Part shown: positions 8,149 through 15,186 of the stretch, one piece after another | How positions within the stretch are numbered: position 1 is the first letter of the stretch | Layout: every line of letters begins with the position of its first letter | Origin: Christensenellaceae bacterium | GTDB taxonomy: Bacteria > Bacillota > Clostridia > Christensenellales > CAAEEZ01 | Direction: 5' to 3' | Assembly: GCA_020024085.1 (NCBI GenBank) | Contig: JAHHUG010000012.1 | Location: 1-24,541 of the forward strand | Length of the DNA stretch: 24,541 bases | Notes under the pieces: generated by a model | The model's database searches: none | Seen by the model: only the letters and a program-made list of their open reading frames with translations | What the model was told of the DNA's origin: nothing | Made by a program: the position numbers and the translations under genes

Positions 8149-9294
8149 ATGACATTCACAAGTTTTTTAGAGGGAATATATGATTTCTTTCATAGAAGTA
8201 TTTCTGCAATTGATTCTTTTGGATACGAAGTAGTTTATCCTCTTGCTATGCTTATTATAGTTGCTTGGGCTTTACTAATTTTGATTTCAAAGTCTTTCTG
8301 CTATACTACAAAGCTAAGTAAGGATTGTGATAAAGTTACAAAGTATTTGAAAAAATTAGATAAAAAAGCAGCAAAACAAAACAAAAAGAATAAGAGCGAT
8401 GCACCTGTTGAGGCAAAGATTACTGCTGAAAATGTAGATGCATTTACAAAAAAATATTTTGGTAAACATTGTGTAAAAAATCTTAGAGAGCGTTGGCAAA
8501 CATACCTAAAATATTCTGCTGGTGTTCCAAGTGATTTTGTAACAGGTGAACATTGTTTATCAAAGAAGGGTGTTGGTAGAGGTATTAGCCGTGGCAGAAT
8601 TCTTGCTTATAGATACGGTAGTATGATTGTTACAATGCTTGCATTTGGTTATCTACTATTTGATAAAACAAATAAGGCTACTGTTACTCCAACTCAAATC
8701 AATCAAGTTCTTGTAGATATCGCTCAAATTTTACCAGGTATCGTACTACTTATTTCAATAGCATTACTATTTGATTTAATTATTAACTGGGTATTTACAC
8801 TTGCTGATAATGGTGCTGTTAAAAATTTCTACGAAATGACAAAAGCACTTGACGATAAGGTTGAGCTTGGTTATGGTACAGATGCTTATGCTCAATATGC
8901 TACATATGAAGAGCCAGTTTATGCTGATGGACAATTAGAAGAGCCAGTATATGATGAAACTGCATATACAGAGGAAGCATATCAAGAGCCAGTATACGAA
9001 GAAACTCCAGTAGAGGAGGCTCCAGTTGAAGAACCTGTATATAAAGAGTTTGTTGCTCCTGCTCCAGTTTACGAAGAGCCAGCTCCAGTTGAAGAAGCTC
9101 CACAAAAGAAAGTTCCTTCAAAGATGGATAAAATTGAGATGCTTACCGAAAAAGCACTTAGCAGTAATGCATCAAAGCAAACCTATATGGGACTTGCTAG
9201 AATGTTAATTGATTTCAATAAACTATCAACAAATCCTGATGATAAAGTTAGAATTAAGGCTTGCGCTACTAAACTACTAGCAAAAGTAAAATAA
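8149..9294 (+). CDS. multi-pass membrane protein with Glu/Pro/Tyr repeat tail, function unknown
   Basis: The 381-residue product has one hydrophobic helix near the N terminus (about 28-47). A basic loop of about 105 residues follows, with Lys-rich stretches at 60-85. Then come a short hydrophobic helix (about 157-171) and a longer one (about 194-216). A low-complexity tail (253-318) repeats E-E-P-V-Y with five PVY units. The last 60 residues (SKMDKIEMLTEKAL onward) look like a small helical domain. By the positive-inside rule the loop and tail should be cytoplasmic. The one-helix, loop, two-helix plan resembles the MotA/TolQ/ExbB layout, but I see no conserved motif of that family and no ExbD or MotB partner nearby, so this is only a topological likeness. 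It is a single-gene unit with a strong ribosome binding site, its own promoter and a terminator. Function unknown. Confidence 0.9.
   Translation: MTFTSFLEGIYDFFHRSISAIDSFGYEVVYPLAMLIIVAWALLILISKSFCYTTKLSKDCDKVTKYLKKLDKKAAKQNKKNKSDAPVEAKITAENVDAFTKKYFGKHCVKNLRERWQTYLKYSAGVPSDFVTGEHCLSKKGVGRGISRGRILAYRYGSMIVTMLAFGYLLFDKTNKATVTPTQINQVLVDIAQILPGIVLLISIALLFDLIINWVFTLADNGAVKNFYEMTKALDDKVELGYGTDAYAQYATYEEPVYADGQLEEPVYDETAYTEEAYQEPVYEETPVEEAPVEEPVYKEFVAPAPVYEEPAPVEEAPQKKVPSKMDKIEMLTEKALSSNASKQTYMGLARMLIDFNKLSTNPDDKVRIKACATKLLAKVK
8905..9102 (+). repeat. in-gene degenerate repeats encoding E-E-P-V-Y units
   Basis: Within the membrane protein gene, units of the type GAAGAGCCAGTTTATG recur with drift (for example at about 8908, 8938 and 8983, and again in altered form to 9102). 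They encode residues 253-318 with five PVY units and many EEAP/EETP spacers. Third-position drift between units suggests an old duplicated array held by selection on the protein. Confidence 0.75.
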
Positions 9295-9306
9295 TAACAA
9301 ATAATT

Positions 9307-9334
9307 AGAGAGGTGAGTAACCTCTCTTTTTTTT
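9307..9334 (+). terminator. Rho-independent terminator after the Tyr-repeat membrane protein gene
   Basis: An 8-bp perfect stem AGAGAGGT/ACCTCTCT (9307-9314 with 9320-9327), loop GAGTA, then seven T. It starts 12 nt past the stop codon. Confidence 0.93.
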
Positions 9335-9378
9335 AAAATAAATTTTTGTTTTGCATTACTTTTTATTCAAATAACTAA

Positions 9379-9407
9379 TTAACAAAAAGAAAATTATGTG
9401 ATATAAT
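9379..9407 (+). promoter_or_regulatory. corA promoter
   Basis: -35-like TTAACA (9379-9384), 17-nt spacer, extended -10 TGATATAAT (TATAAT at 9402-9407). The predicted transcript start near 9414 leaves a leader of about 98 nt before the corA ATG, much longer than the other leaders in the window. Confidence 0.78.
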
Positions 9408-9459
9408 ATAAAAAATCAGCTGGCAGATTGTTGTCGGCAAGTAAATTTTGAAAGTACAA

Positions 9460-9491
9460 TAATTAAGGATTTTGTGCTAAATCCTAAATTA
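9460..9491 (+). promoter_or_regulatory. stem-loop in the corA 5' leader
   Basis: TAATTAAGGATTT (9460-9472) pairs with AAATCCTAAATTA (9479-9491) through 12 base pairs, with one A-A mismatch and a 6-nt loop TGTGCT. No T-run follows, so it is not a terminator. It ends 9 nt before the AGGAGG at 9501-9506, so it is placed to affect ribosome access or mRNA stability. A further weak pairing (GCTG with CGGC) lies upstream near 9419-9438. It does not match a Mg2+ riboswitch that I recognise. Confidence 0.55.
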
Positions 9492-9511
9492 GATGTCAAA
9501 AGGAGGTAAAA

Positions 9512-10477
9512 ATGTTTCAAATCTTTTATACCGATGAACAAGATAATTCTTTGAAAACATTAAATACTGAAAAATTAGATAGTTCTTTTGACGCAAAAGG
9601 TAAATGGATTAATATGACTAATCCTACCGATAAGGAAATTGAATTTGTTTGTGAAACATTAAAAGTTCCAGAGGAAATGATTAAGGCTGCTCTAGATGAT
9701 GAAGAAATGGCTCGTACCGATAGGGAAGATGGCTGGTTTTTGACATTGTTTGATATCCCAGCACTTGAGGAAGATGACAATTATTATAGTTATACTACAA
9801 TCCCTCTAGGTGTAATGTATAATGCTAATACAATTATCACCGTATGTTTGAAGCGTACTATGTTGCTTAATGACTTTGCAACTGGTAGAGTAAAGGATTT
9901 TAATACAAAGTATAAGACAAGGTTTTTGATTCAACTATTATATCGTGCTGCTACAAAGTACCTACAATATCTTCGCCAAATTGATAAGGCTAGTCAAAGA
10001 ATACAAGCAGAACTTCAAAAAACTATGAAAAACGACGACTTGGTTCAATTGCTTGATTTGGAAAACTCTCTAGTTTACTTTTCAACATCACTTCAAAGTA
10101 ATAATGTGGTAATAGAAAAACTTGCAAGGGTAGAGTCAAAAAATTTCTACGAGGAAGATTTGGACTTGTGGGAAGATGTTGGTATTGAGCATAGACAGGC
10201 TATGGAAATGTGTAAAATTTATCAAGGTATTATCAAGGCAAGTACCGAGGCTTTTGCAAACGTTATCAACAATAACCTTAATACCTCAATGAAAAAGTTG
10301 ACTATTTTAACAGTGATTTTGTCGATTCCTACTTTGATTTATTCAATGTGGGGTATGAACACTCCTGTTCCTTGGCAAGATGAACCAATGGGATTTTGGA
10401 TACTTGTAGCGATATCTATTGTAATTAGTATCATTGCAGGTATATTGCTGTTCAAGGACAAAAAATTCAAAAAATAG
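9512..10477 (+). CDS. corA: CorA-family magnesium/divalent cation transporter
   Basis: CorA forms a pentameric Mg2+ channel in the cytoplasmic membrane. The 321-residue length is typical. The C terminus shows two membrane helices (about 262-282 and 292-313) with the family signature GMN at 281-283 (YSMWGMNTP) at the end of the first. The periplasmic loop between them is short and acidic (PWQDEPMG), followed by a basic tail FKDKKFKK. The N-terminal 240 residues form the acidic, helix-rich cytoplasmic domain expected of the Mg2+ sensor. The ATG at 9512 has a strong AGGAGG 5 nt upstream. It is a single-gene unit with its own promoter, a structured leader and a terminator. Some family members prefer Co2+, Ni2+ or Zn2+, and the sequence alone does not settle the ion. 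Confidence 0.95.
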   Translation: MFQIFYTDEQDNSLKTLNTEKLDSSFDAKGKWINMTNPTDKEIEFVCETLKVPEEMIKAALDDEEMARTDREDGWFLTLFDIPALEEDDNYYSYTTIPLGVMYNANTIITVCLKRTMLLNDFATGRVKDFNTKYKTRFLIQLLYRAATKYLQYLRQIDKASQRIQAELQKTMKNDDLVQLLDLENSLVYFSTSLQSNNVVIEKLARVESKNFYEEDLDLWEDVGIEHRQAMEMCKIYQGIIKASTEAFANVINNNLNTSMKKLTILTVILSIPTLIYSMWGMNTPVPWQDEPMGFWILVAISIVISIIAGILLFKDKKFKK

Positions 10478-10483
10478 CAAATT

Positions 10484-10509
10484 AAAAGAGTAGCGATACT
10501 CTTTTTTTT
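10484..10509 (+). terminator. Rho-independent terminator after corA
   Basis: A 9-bp stem AAAAGAGTA/TACTCTTTT (10484-10492 with 10497-10505) is closed by a GCGA loop of the stable GNRA type, with a T-run to 10509. Confidence 0.92.
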
Positions 10510-10724
10510 AATTTAAAAGTAGTTTATCTTAATGGTTTAATGGTGCATAGTACAAGTTTCAATAGTTTGCACTTCAATGTAAATTGTGTTCGGGTGGGGT
10601 AAGATAAATTTTATAATTTTGTTGATGTTAAATTGTAATGTAAATTAAAATTTTTATTGCAAAATAAATACTAAAATTCAATAGGGTATAGGCATTTGGA
10701 TACCATTACTTTATTTTGTTTATA
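10510..10724. other. intergenic stretch with inverted repeats, no gene seen
   Basis: I see no coding frame here. A 9-bp inverted repeat TTTATCTTA (10523-10531) / TAAGATAAA (10600-10608) encloses a 5-bp one, GTGCA (10543-10547) / TGCAC (10568-10572), and an unusually G-rich CGGGTGGGG (10591-10599). Further on, GGTAT (10685-10689) / ATACC (10700-10704) forms a small hairpin. All lie upstream of the promoter at 10725-10753, so they are not in that gene's leader. Confidence 0.5.
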
Positions 10725-10753
10725 TTGACATAGAGGCTAGTATATGCTAAAAT
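10725..10753 (+). promoter_or_regulatory. promoter of the WG-repeat lipoprotein gene
   Basis: A perfect consensus -35 TTGACA (10725-10730), 17-nt spacer and -10 TAAAAT (10748-10753) in the extended form TGCTAAAAT. Among the best promoters in the window. GAGGA lies at 10776-10780, before the ATG at 10784. Confidence 0.87.
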
Positions 10754-10783
10754 AATATAATTATTGATATGTATTGAGGAAAT

Positions 10784-12823
10784 ATGAAAAAGAAAGTATT
10801 TTTAGTATTAGCTGTCGTATTGGCATTGGTTTTTTCATTAGTTGGTTGTACTCCTAGTGCAAGGTTAAGTGATATTTATGTAAACCATGCAGAGCTTACC
10901 GAATTTGATGGAGCAAGGCTTGAGGGCGATATTCCAGAAGGATATAATATTGCCTATGGTTTTAACACTTCAAATCCAAAAGAAAGCCCATTTTTTAGTA
11001 CTCATAATTGGGCTGTAATAAGGCTAGGTAACGACAACAGAAAACTTGCCGTTTATGACTACAAATCAAAAAGCTATGTTGTAGGAAATAGTACTACACT
11101 ATGTTACGAAATCAAAAAGAACGAAAACTTTATTCTTTATCGCGAATCAGTTTCTAGTGATACATTGCTTAGAGATTGCAATAGTAGTGATATTATAAAT
11201 GTAAAGGAACAAGGTATAGAAAATTTTGATGCTATCCGTATTCCTTCTCAAAGCAGTAAAGTTTTTTTGTATAGCACATCAAACTATATCAAATTTTACG
11301 ATGTAAAAGGTCATATTTTCCAAATTAGAAATAGAATTAATAACAGTTCATATTGCCCAGAGATAATTGTTTACGAAAACTATATCGTTCAATGCAATAG
11401 TATCAATAATCCTTCGCTAGTAGCCATATACGAGATACCTTCTACCCGTTATAGTTATAACGAAATGACAGAAACTAAACCTAGCAAGGTAAGTATTTTC
11501 TCTAGTGCTAATGTGTTTGTAAGCTACTTGGGAGAGGGTAAATTTTATATCTTTATGCAAGATAATGAAAATACCGACAATTACCAATATACCGATAATA
11601 ACCAAAGGTATTCTGGTAGAGTAAAAATTTATAATGCAAAAACCGATAAGATAGAGAAAGATTATACCGATAATAAGTACTACAAAACAATAATTTCTAA
11701 CAAGAGTGAACTACTTAATAATGATTTTGGCGATTTGCAAATTTCTATTAGTGATGTACTAAATAACGGTTACAAATTTGCAGAGGGTATTAGTATTAAC
11801 CCTACATCAAAGGTTGCAGAGTTCGACCAATTTATCCTTAACGAAAAGGGCGATATCCTAGTATCTTTAACAGGTAGATTCGGTACTGATATCAAAATTA
11901 ATAAGGATAGAATTGCAGGTATTAGCCCACTTATGTTGTTGTTTATTGATGGCAAAGGATTTTCGCCAAATAGCAACTTGGGTGGCATTCGTGTTCTTAA
12001 TATTGATGGTACTACTGCTTTTGAAAAGAATGATGGATTATATCAAAGTTTGTTCTACAACAATGATGCTCTTGTTTGCAAAAAGGTGAGAGAATTTAAG
12101 GGTACTGTTTTGGACCAAACTAGATATGGTGCTTTTGATAGCAATGGTAAACAAATTATCGACTTTAAGTATGATTATATGACACCATTTATTGATGGTT
12201 ATGCTCTTGCTTACGATGAGTATTTAGTTGAAAAGGTAAATGGTAAAGATGTAGTTACTAATATCAAAATTAATGATATTTACTCAACAAATGGTAAATG
12301 GCACAAGCCAGATGGTACCGTTTTACCAAATAATTTCAACCCTAGAAATGCTAGTAAAAGTACCAAAGTATACCGAGTAGATAAACTTGGCAATGAGGTT
12401 GAAATTAAAGATATCGCTCATACAAGAACTAATAGATTAGTATTTAAGGTTGGTGCTTATGTATCACAAAACCCTGATGGAAAATATAATGTAAAAAATA
12501 TCAAGGGCGAGGAAATCTTTGATGAAAATTTCGATGAGGTATTCAACGATGTTGTAATTGATAGACCAAATCTTGATGAAGTAACTATTTGTGGTACAAG
12601 AGGAAACAAGGTTTACATTTACACCCTTACATCTTCTACTCGTGGTTTGCCAGAGGTTAGAACTATTCACGATGTAATTGTGCCTTCAGTAGTTATCGGT
12701 TCAATCGCACTTGCAAGTATTGTTATAATTGCAGTTGTTAAGATTAAGTCAATTAATCCTAGCAGTGTAGCAGATGCCGTTGAGGTTAAAGCCGAAAACA
12801 AGGAAAATAAAAAGAAAAAATAA
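10784..12823 (+). CDS. large lipoprotein with WG-like repeats and C-terminal membrane helix
   Basis: The 679-residue product begins MKKKVFLVLAVVLALVF and has lipobox LVGC with Cys22 as the lipid-modified residue. The body is extracellular in character, rich in Asn, Tyr, Asp and Lys. At about 447-478 it reads YGAFDSNGKQIIDFKYD followed by FIDGYALAY, a good fit to the WG (KWG) repeat pattern. A second, weaker unit is at about 565-590 (KYNVKNIKGEEIFDENFDEV). Repeats such as LAVYDYKSKSYVVGN near residue 90 suggest a wider beta-propeller-like fold. Near the C terminus (about 631-655) is a hydrophobic helix, IVPSVVIGSIALASIVIIAV, then a Lys/Glu-rich tail ending KENKKKK. The protein would therefore be fixed to the membrane at both ends. 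Single-gene unit. The WG assignment is by pattern only, and the ligand or role is unknown. Confidence 0.9.
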   Translation: MKKKVFLVLAVVLALVFSLVGCTPSARLSDIYVNHAELTEFDGARLEGDIPEGYNIAYGFNTSNPKESPFFSTHNWAVIRLGNDNRKLAVYDYKSKSYVVGNSTTLCYEIKKNENFILYRESVSSDTLLRDCNSSDIINVKEQGIENFDAIRIPSQSSKVFLYSTSNYIKFYDVKGHIFQIRNRINNSSYCPEIIVYENYIVQCNSINNPSLVAIYEIPSTRYSYNEMTETKPSKVSIFSSANVFVSYLGEGKFYIFMQDNENTDNYQYTDNNQRYSGRVKIYNAKTDKIEKDYTDNKYYKTIISNKSELLNNDFGDLQISISDVLNNGYKFAEGISINPTSKVAEFDQFILNEKGDILVSLTGRFGTDIKINKDRIAGISPLMLLFIDGKGFSPNSNLGGIRVLNIDGTTAFEKNDGLYQSLFYNNDALVCKKVREFKGTVLDQTRYGAFDSNGKQIIDFKYDYMTPFIDGYALAYDEYLVEKVNGKDVVTNIKINDIYSTNGKWHKPDGTVLPNNFNPRNASKSTKVYRVDKLGNEVEIKDIAHTRTNRLVFKVGAYVSQNPDGKYNVKNIKGEEIFDENFDEVFNDVVIDRPNLDEVTICGTRGNKVYIYTLTSSTRGLPEVRTIHDVIVPSVVIGSIALASIVIIAVVKIKSINPSSVADAVEVKAENKENKKKK

Positions 12824-12829
12824 CATTAT

Positions 12830-12856
12830 GAGCTAGCAGATGCTAGCTCTTTTTTT
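12830..12856 (+). terminator. Rho-independent terminator after the WG-repeat lipoprotein gene
   Basis: An 8-bp perfect stem GAGCTAGC/GCTAGCTC (12830-12837 with 12842-12849), 4-nt loop AGAT, then seven T. It starts 6 nt past the stop codon. Confidence 0.95.
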
Positions 12857-13048
12857 ATGTTTTCAAAGTAGTAGGGTAAATTTCAATAGCTTGTCTATTT
12901 AAAAAAATATTTCTATTGCCGTTTATTTTAGGTGTTGTAGTTGGGTTGGTTGTTTAACTTGTAGACTGTTAAATGTATTATTCCTTTGCCTATTGAATTT
13001 TGCTTGGATAACCAACAATTTTAGATTCCATAAAAAATTTACATAATT
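12857..13048. other. intergenic stretch with nested inverted repeats, no gene seen
   Basis: No convincing coding frame. GTTGGTT (12945-12951) pairs with AACCAAC (13010-13016) and encloses TTTAAC (12953-12958) / GTTAAA (12968-12973). The stretch around 12931-12951 is rich in G and T on the plus strand. The stretch just past the terminator (from 12857) resembles the one past the terminator at 24335. Confidence 0.45.
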
Positions 13049-13057
13049 TGCTAAAAT
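13049..13057 (+). promoter_or_regulatory. extended -10 promoter for the ZIP transporter / tsaC pair
   Basis: TGCTAAAAT (13049-13057) is identical to the extended -10 of the gene at 10784. No good -35 is seen at the right distance (CATAAA at 13029-13034). The start codon is 46 nt downstream. No Zur-type palindrome was recognised. Confidence 0.5.
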
Positions 13058-13103
13058 CAGCATTAAGGTAAACCCTCTTGCATATTTACTATTAGAGGTG
13101 TAT

Positions 13104-13820
13104 ATGTTAGAAGTTTTACTTGCAGTTTTTGTAGTTGGTGTAGTGGGTACAACCTTTGGTGGTTTGTTAAGTTTGTTGCTAAAAAGGTACAATGTTTCGG
13201 TGGGTATGTTGTATGGATTTGCTGGTGGCATAATGCTTTGTATGGTGTTAAGTGACCTTGTTATTGATGCCGTTAAGTCATCGAATATTGTATTTACCCT
13301 TAGCTTTTTGATGGTTGGATATCTTTTGATATATTTTGTAGAGCTATTTGTGGACAAAAGAAAAAACAAAATACTAGCTCTTGCAAATATCAAAAATGAA
13401 AAACTAGCAAGTTTTGTAATTATACTTTCCATTGCTTTACATAACTTTCCAGAGGGTATGATAATTGGTGCAAGTAGCACAGTTACACTATCTTTAGACT
13501 ATATTTTAATGATAGCTTTACATAATATTCCAGAGGGTATGGCAATAGCTTTACCACTACTAAATAGAGGTGTTAAGCCACTTAAAGCAATATTTATTTG
13601 TTTGCTAACTGGTATTCCTACAATACTTGGTGGTGTGGTTAGTTTCTATCTTGGTGCAGTAAGTCAAATGCTTATCGCTTTCTGCTTAAGTTTAGCTAGT
13701 GGTTGTATGCTTTATGTGGTATTGAATGAGTTGCTTCCTTTAACTTATAATGATAAAAATTTTTCTTTTAGCATAATTTTAGGTGTTATTCTTGGACTAA
13801 TAATAATTTTTAGTTTATAA
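13104..13820 (+). CDS. ZIP-family divalent metal transporter (GufA/ZupT-like)
   Basis: ZIP proteins carry Zn2+ and related metals into the cytoplasm. The 238-residue product is almost entirely hydrophobic, with about eight membrane helices. It carries the paired metal-site motifs HNFPEG (113-118) and HNIPEG (140-145) in helices 4 and 5, which are diagnostic for the family. The loop between helices 3 and 4 is short and basic, without the His-rich stretch of many eukaryotic ZIPs. The frame can be opened at a GTG (13098), but that GTG is part of the AGAGGTG ribosome binding site, so I take the ATG at 13104. tsaC follows after 21 nt with no terminator, so they are probably co-transcribed. Zinc is the most likely substrate, with Fe2+ or Mn2+ possible. 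Confidence 0.93.
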   Translation: MLEVLLAVFVVGVVGTTFGGLLSLLLKRYNVSVGMLYGFAGGIMLCMVLSDLVIDAVKSSNIVFTLSFLMVGYLLIYFVELFVDKRKNKILALANIKNEKLASFVIILSIALHNFPEGMIIGASSTVTLSLDYILMIALHNIPEGMAIALPLLNRGVKPLKAIFICLLTGIPTILGGVVSFYLGAVSQMLIAFCLSLASGCMLYVVLNELLPLTYNDKNFSFSIILGVILGLIIIFSL

Positions 13821-13841
13821 TAATAGCTAGTGAGGAAAAAA

Positions 13842-14825
13842 ATGGATACAAAAGTTTTAGATATTAAAGATGGTTTAGATTTAGCAGTTGAGTTGCTTAA
13901 AAATGGCGAGCTTGTAGCTTTCCCAACAGAGACAGTTTATGGACTTGGTGCAGATTGTACTAATACCGAGGCTGTAAATAAGATTTTTGAAGCAAAGGGT
14001 AGACCTCAAGACAATCCACTTATTGTGCATATTGCAGATATCGAAGATGTTAAAAAGGTTGCAAGGGAAATTCCAGACGAATTTTATATTCTTGCAAAAA
14101 AGTTTTTACCAGGACCTCTTACAATTATCCTAAAAAAGAGCGATATGGTTAGCCCTGCTGTTACTTGTGGGCTTGATACTGTTGGTATTCGTATGCCAAA
14201 TAACGAGATAGCAAGGGAAATTATCCGTAAATCAGGTGTGTTTATGGCAGCACCTAGTGCAAATTCTAGCAAGCATATTAGCCCAACTACTGCAAAACAT
14301 GTTTATGATGACCTTAATGGCAAGATACCTCTAATTATTGATGGTGGTAGCTGTGAGGTAGGTATAGAGAGTACTATTATTGATTTGTCGCAAGAACCAA
14401 CCGTTCTTCGTCCTGGTGCAATTACCCGTGAGATGTTAGAGGAAGTGCTTGGTACTGTTGGAGAGTTCAAGGGCAAAATCAAGGTTGCAAAGGCTCCTGG
14501 TATGAAGTACAAGCACTATGCTCCAAAGGTTCCTGCTATTATGTGCGACACCGTAGAGGAGGTTATTCTAAAGTACAAAGAAGCTGTTAAAAATGACCTT
14601 CGACCAGTAATTATAGGCAAAAATCACCCTGAGTATTTCTGCTTAAACCTACTTAATATTGGTAGCAATGGCAGTGAATATGCTCGTAATGTGTACAATG
14701 CTTTGCATATTGCAGAGGAAAATTATGGCTATATTATTGTTGAAAAACTTGAAGATGAGGGAGTAAGTCATTCGGTTATGAATAGACTACTAAAGGCAAC
14801 TGCCGAACAACCTAAAAATGAATAA
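13842..14825 (+). CDS. tsaC: L-threonylcarbamoyladenylate synthase, Sua5/TsaC type
   Basis: This enzyme joins threonine, bicarbonate and ATP to give threonylcarbamoyl-AMP, the first step of the universal t6A37 modification of tRNAs that read ANN codons. The 327-residue protein is the long Sua5 form. The YrdC-like domain fills the first 200 residues, with FPTETVYGLGADC (27-39), KGRPQDNPL (52-60) and SAN (139-141), all part of the nucleotide/threonine pocket. The linker APGMKYKHYAPK and a C-terminal Sua5 domain follow. A GTG at 13830 is in frame, but GTGAGGA there is the ribosome binding site 5 nt before the ATG at 13842, which I take as the start. Second gene after the ZIP transporter; a strong terminator follows. 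Confidence 0.96.
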   Translation: MDTKVLDIKDGLDLAVELLKNGELVAFPTETVYGLGADCTNTEAVNKIFEAKGRPQDNPLIVHIADIEDVKKVAREIPDEFYILAKKFLPGPLTIILKKSDMVSPAVTCGLDTVGIRMPNNEIAREIIRKSGVFMAAPSANSSKHISPTTAKHVYDDLNGKIPLIIDGGSCEVGIESTIIDLSQEPTVLRPGAITREMLEEVLGTVGEFKGKIKVAKAPGMKYKHYAPKVPAIMCDTVEEVILKYKEAVKNDLRPVIIGKNHPEYFCLNLLNIGSNGSEYARNVYNALHIAEENYGYIIVEKLEDEGVSHSVMNRLLKATAEQPKNE

Positions 14826-14842
14826 ATATCATATATTTTAAT

Positions 14843-14874
14843 AAAAGGATAGATTAATTTCTATCCTTTTTTTT
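14843..14874 (+). terminator. Rho-independent terminator after tsaC
   Basis: An 11-bp perfect stem AAAAGGATAGA/TCTATCCTTTT (14843-14853 with 14860-14870), loop TTAATT, T-run to 14874. Confidence 0.92.
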
Positions 14875-15186
14875 GTTTTAAAATCCCGTAATTATGTTCA
14901 ATAATTTTTTAATAATAAAAAAGATAAAACATTAATAGACTAAAATAACCATATATTTTAAAAAAAGTTACTTATTTATAGTGAAAATGTCGGTAAAACA
15001 TAATTCTTTCAGTCTGACCGATAATTTAAAAAAATAAAAACCTCATTTTTTAAATTAATTATATTGTGTACATACTAAAAGTAGCTAAAATTACACTTTT
15101 TAGCATATTTAATTGACTAAATAGGCTAAATGTATGTAAATAGTGATAATACGACTTATTATCTTTAATAAAAATTTAACTTGCTA
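14875..15186. other. long AT-rich intergenic stretch with alternative inverted repeats
   Basis: No coding frame is seen. GTCGGT (14988-14993) and ACCGAT (15018-15023) can pair around a 24-nt loop. From 15069 to 15138 there is a nested set: TACATAC (15069-15075) / GTATGTA (15132-15138) outside, and GCTAAAA (15084-15090) / TTTTAGC (15098-15104) inside. The same TTTAGC can instead pair with GCTAAA at 15125-15130. A weak second promoter (TTGACT at 15113-15118 with TAAATA 18 nt on) is possible. All of this lies upstream of the main promoter of the rpiB-ATPase operon. Confidence 0.5.

Noticed and set aside
8149..9294. Assignment of the Tyr-repeat protein to MotA/TolQ/ExbB
   Set aside because: Only the helix layout is similar. 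Conserved residues of the family were not found and no ExbD/TolR/MotB partner gene is adjacent.
9414..9511. M-box or other known Mg2+ riboswitch before corA
   Set aside because: The leader is too short for the M-box and none of its conserved segments is visible. I kept it only as an unclassified stem-loop.
10675..12999. 13-bp inverted match between AAAATTCAATAGG at 10675 and CCTATTGAATTTT at 12987
   Set aside because: In a window this long and AT-rich a few 13-bp matches are expected by chance, and the flanks do not extend the similarity.
12923..13480. 185-codon open frame on the minus strand
   Set aside because: It lies opposite the ZIP gene, whose motifs are unmistakable. Its product is Ser/Thr/Asn-rich without a recognisable domain, as expected for the reverse of a hydrophobic membrane gene.
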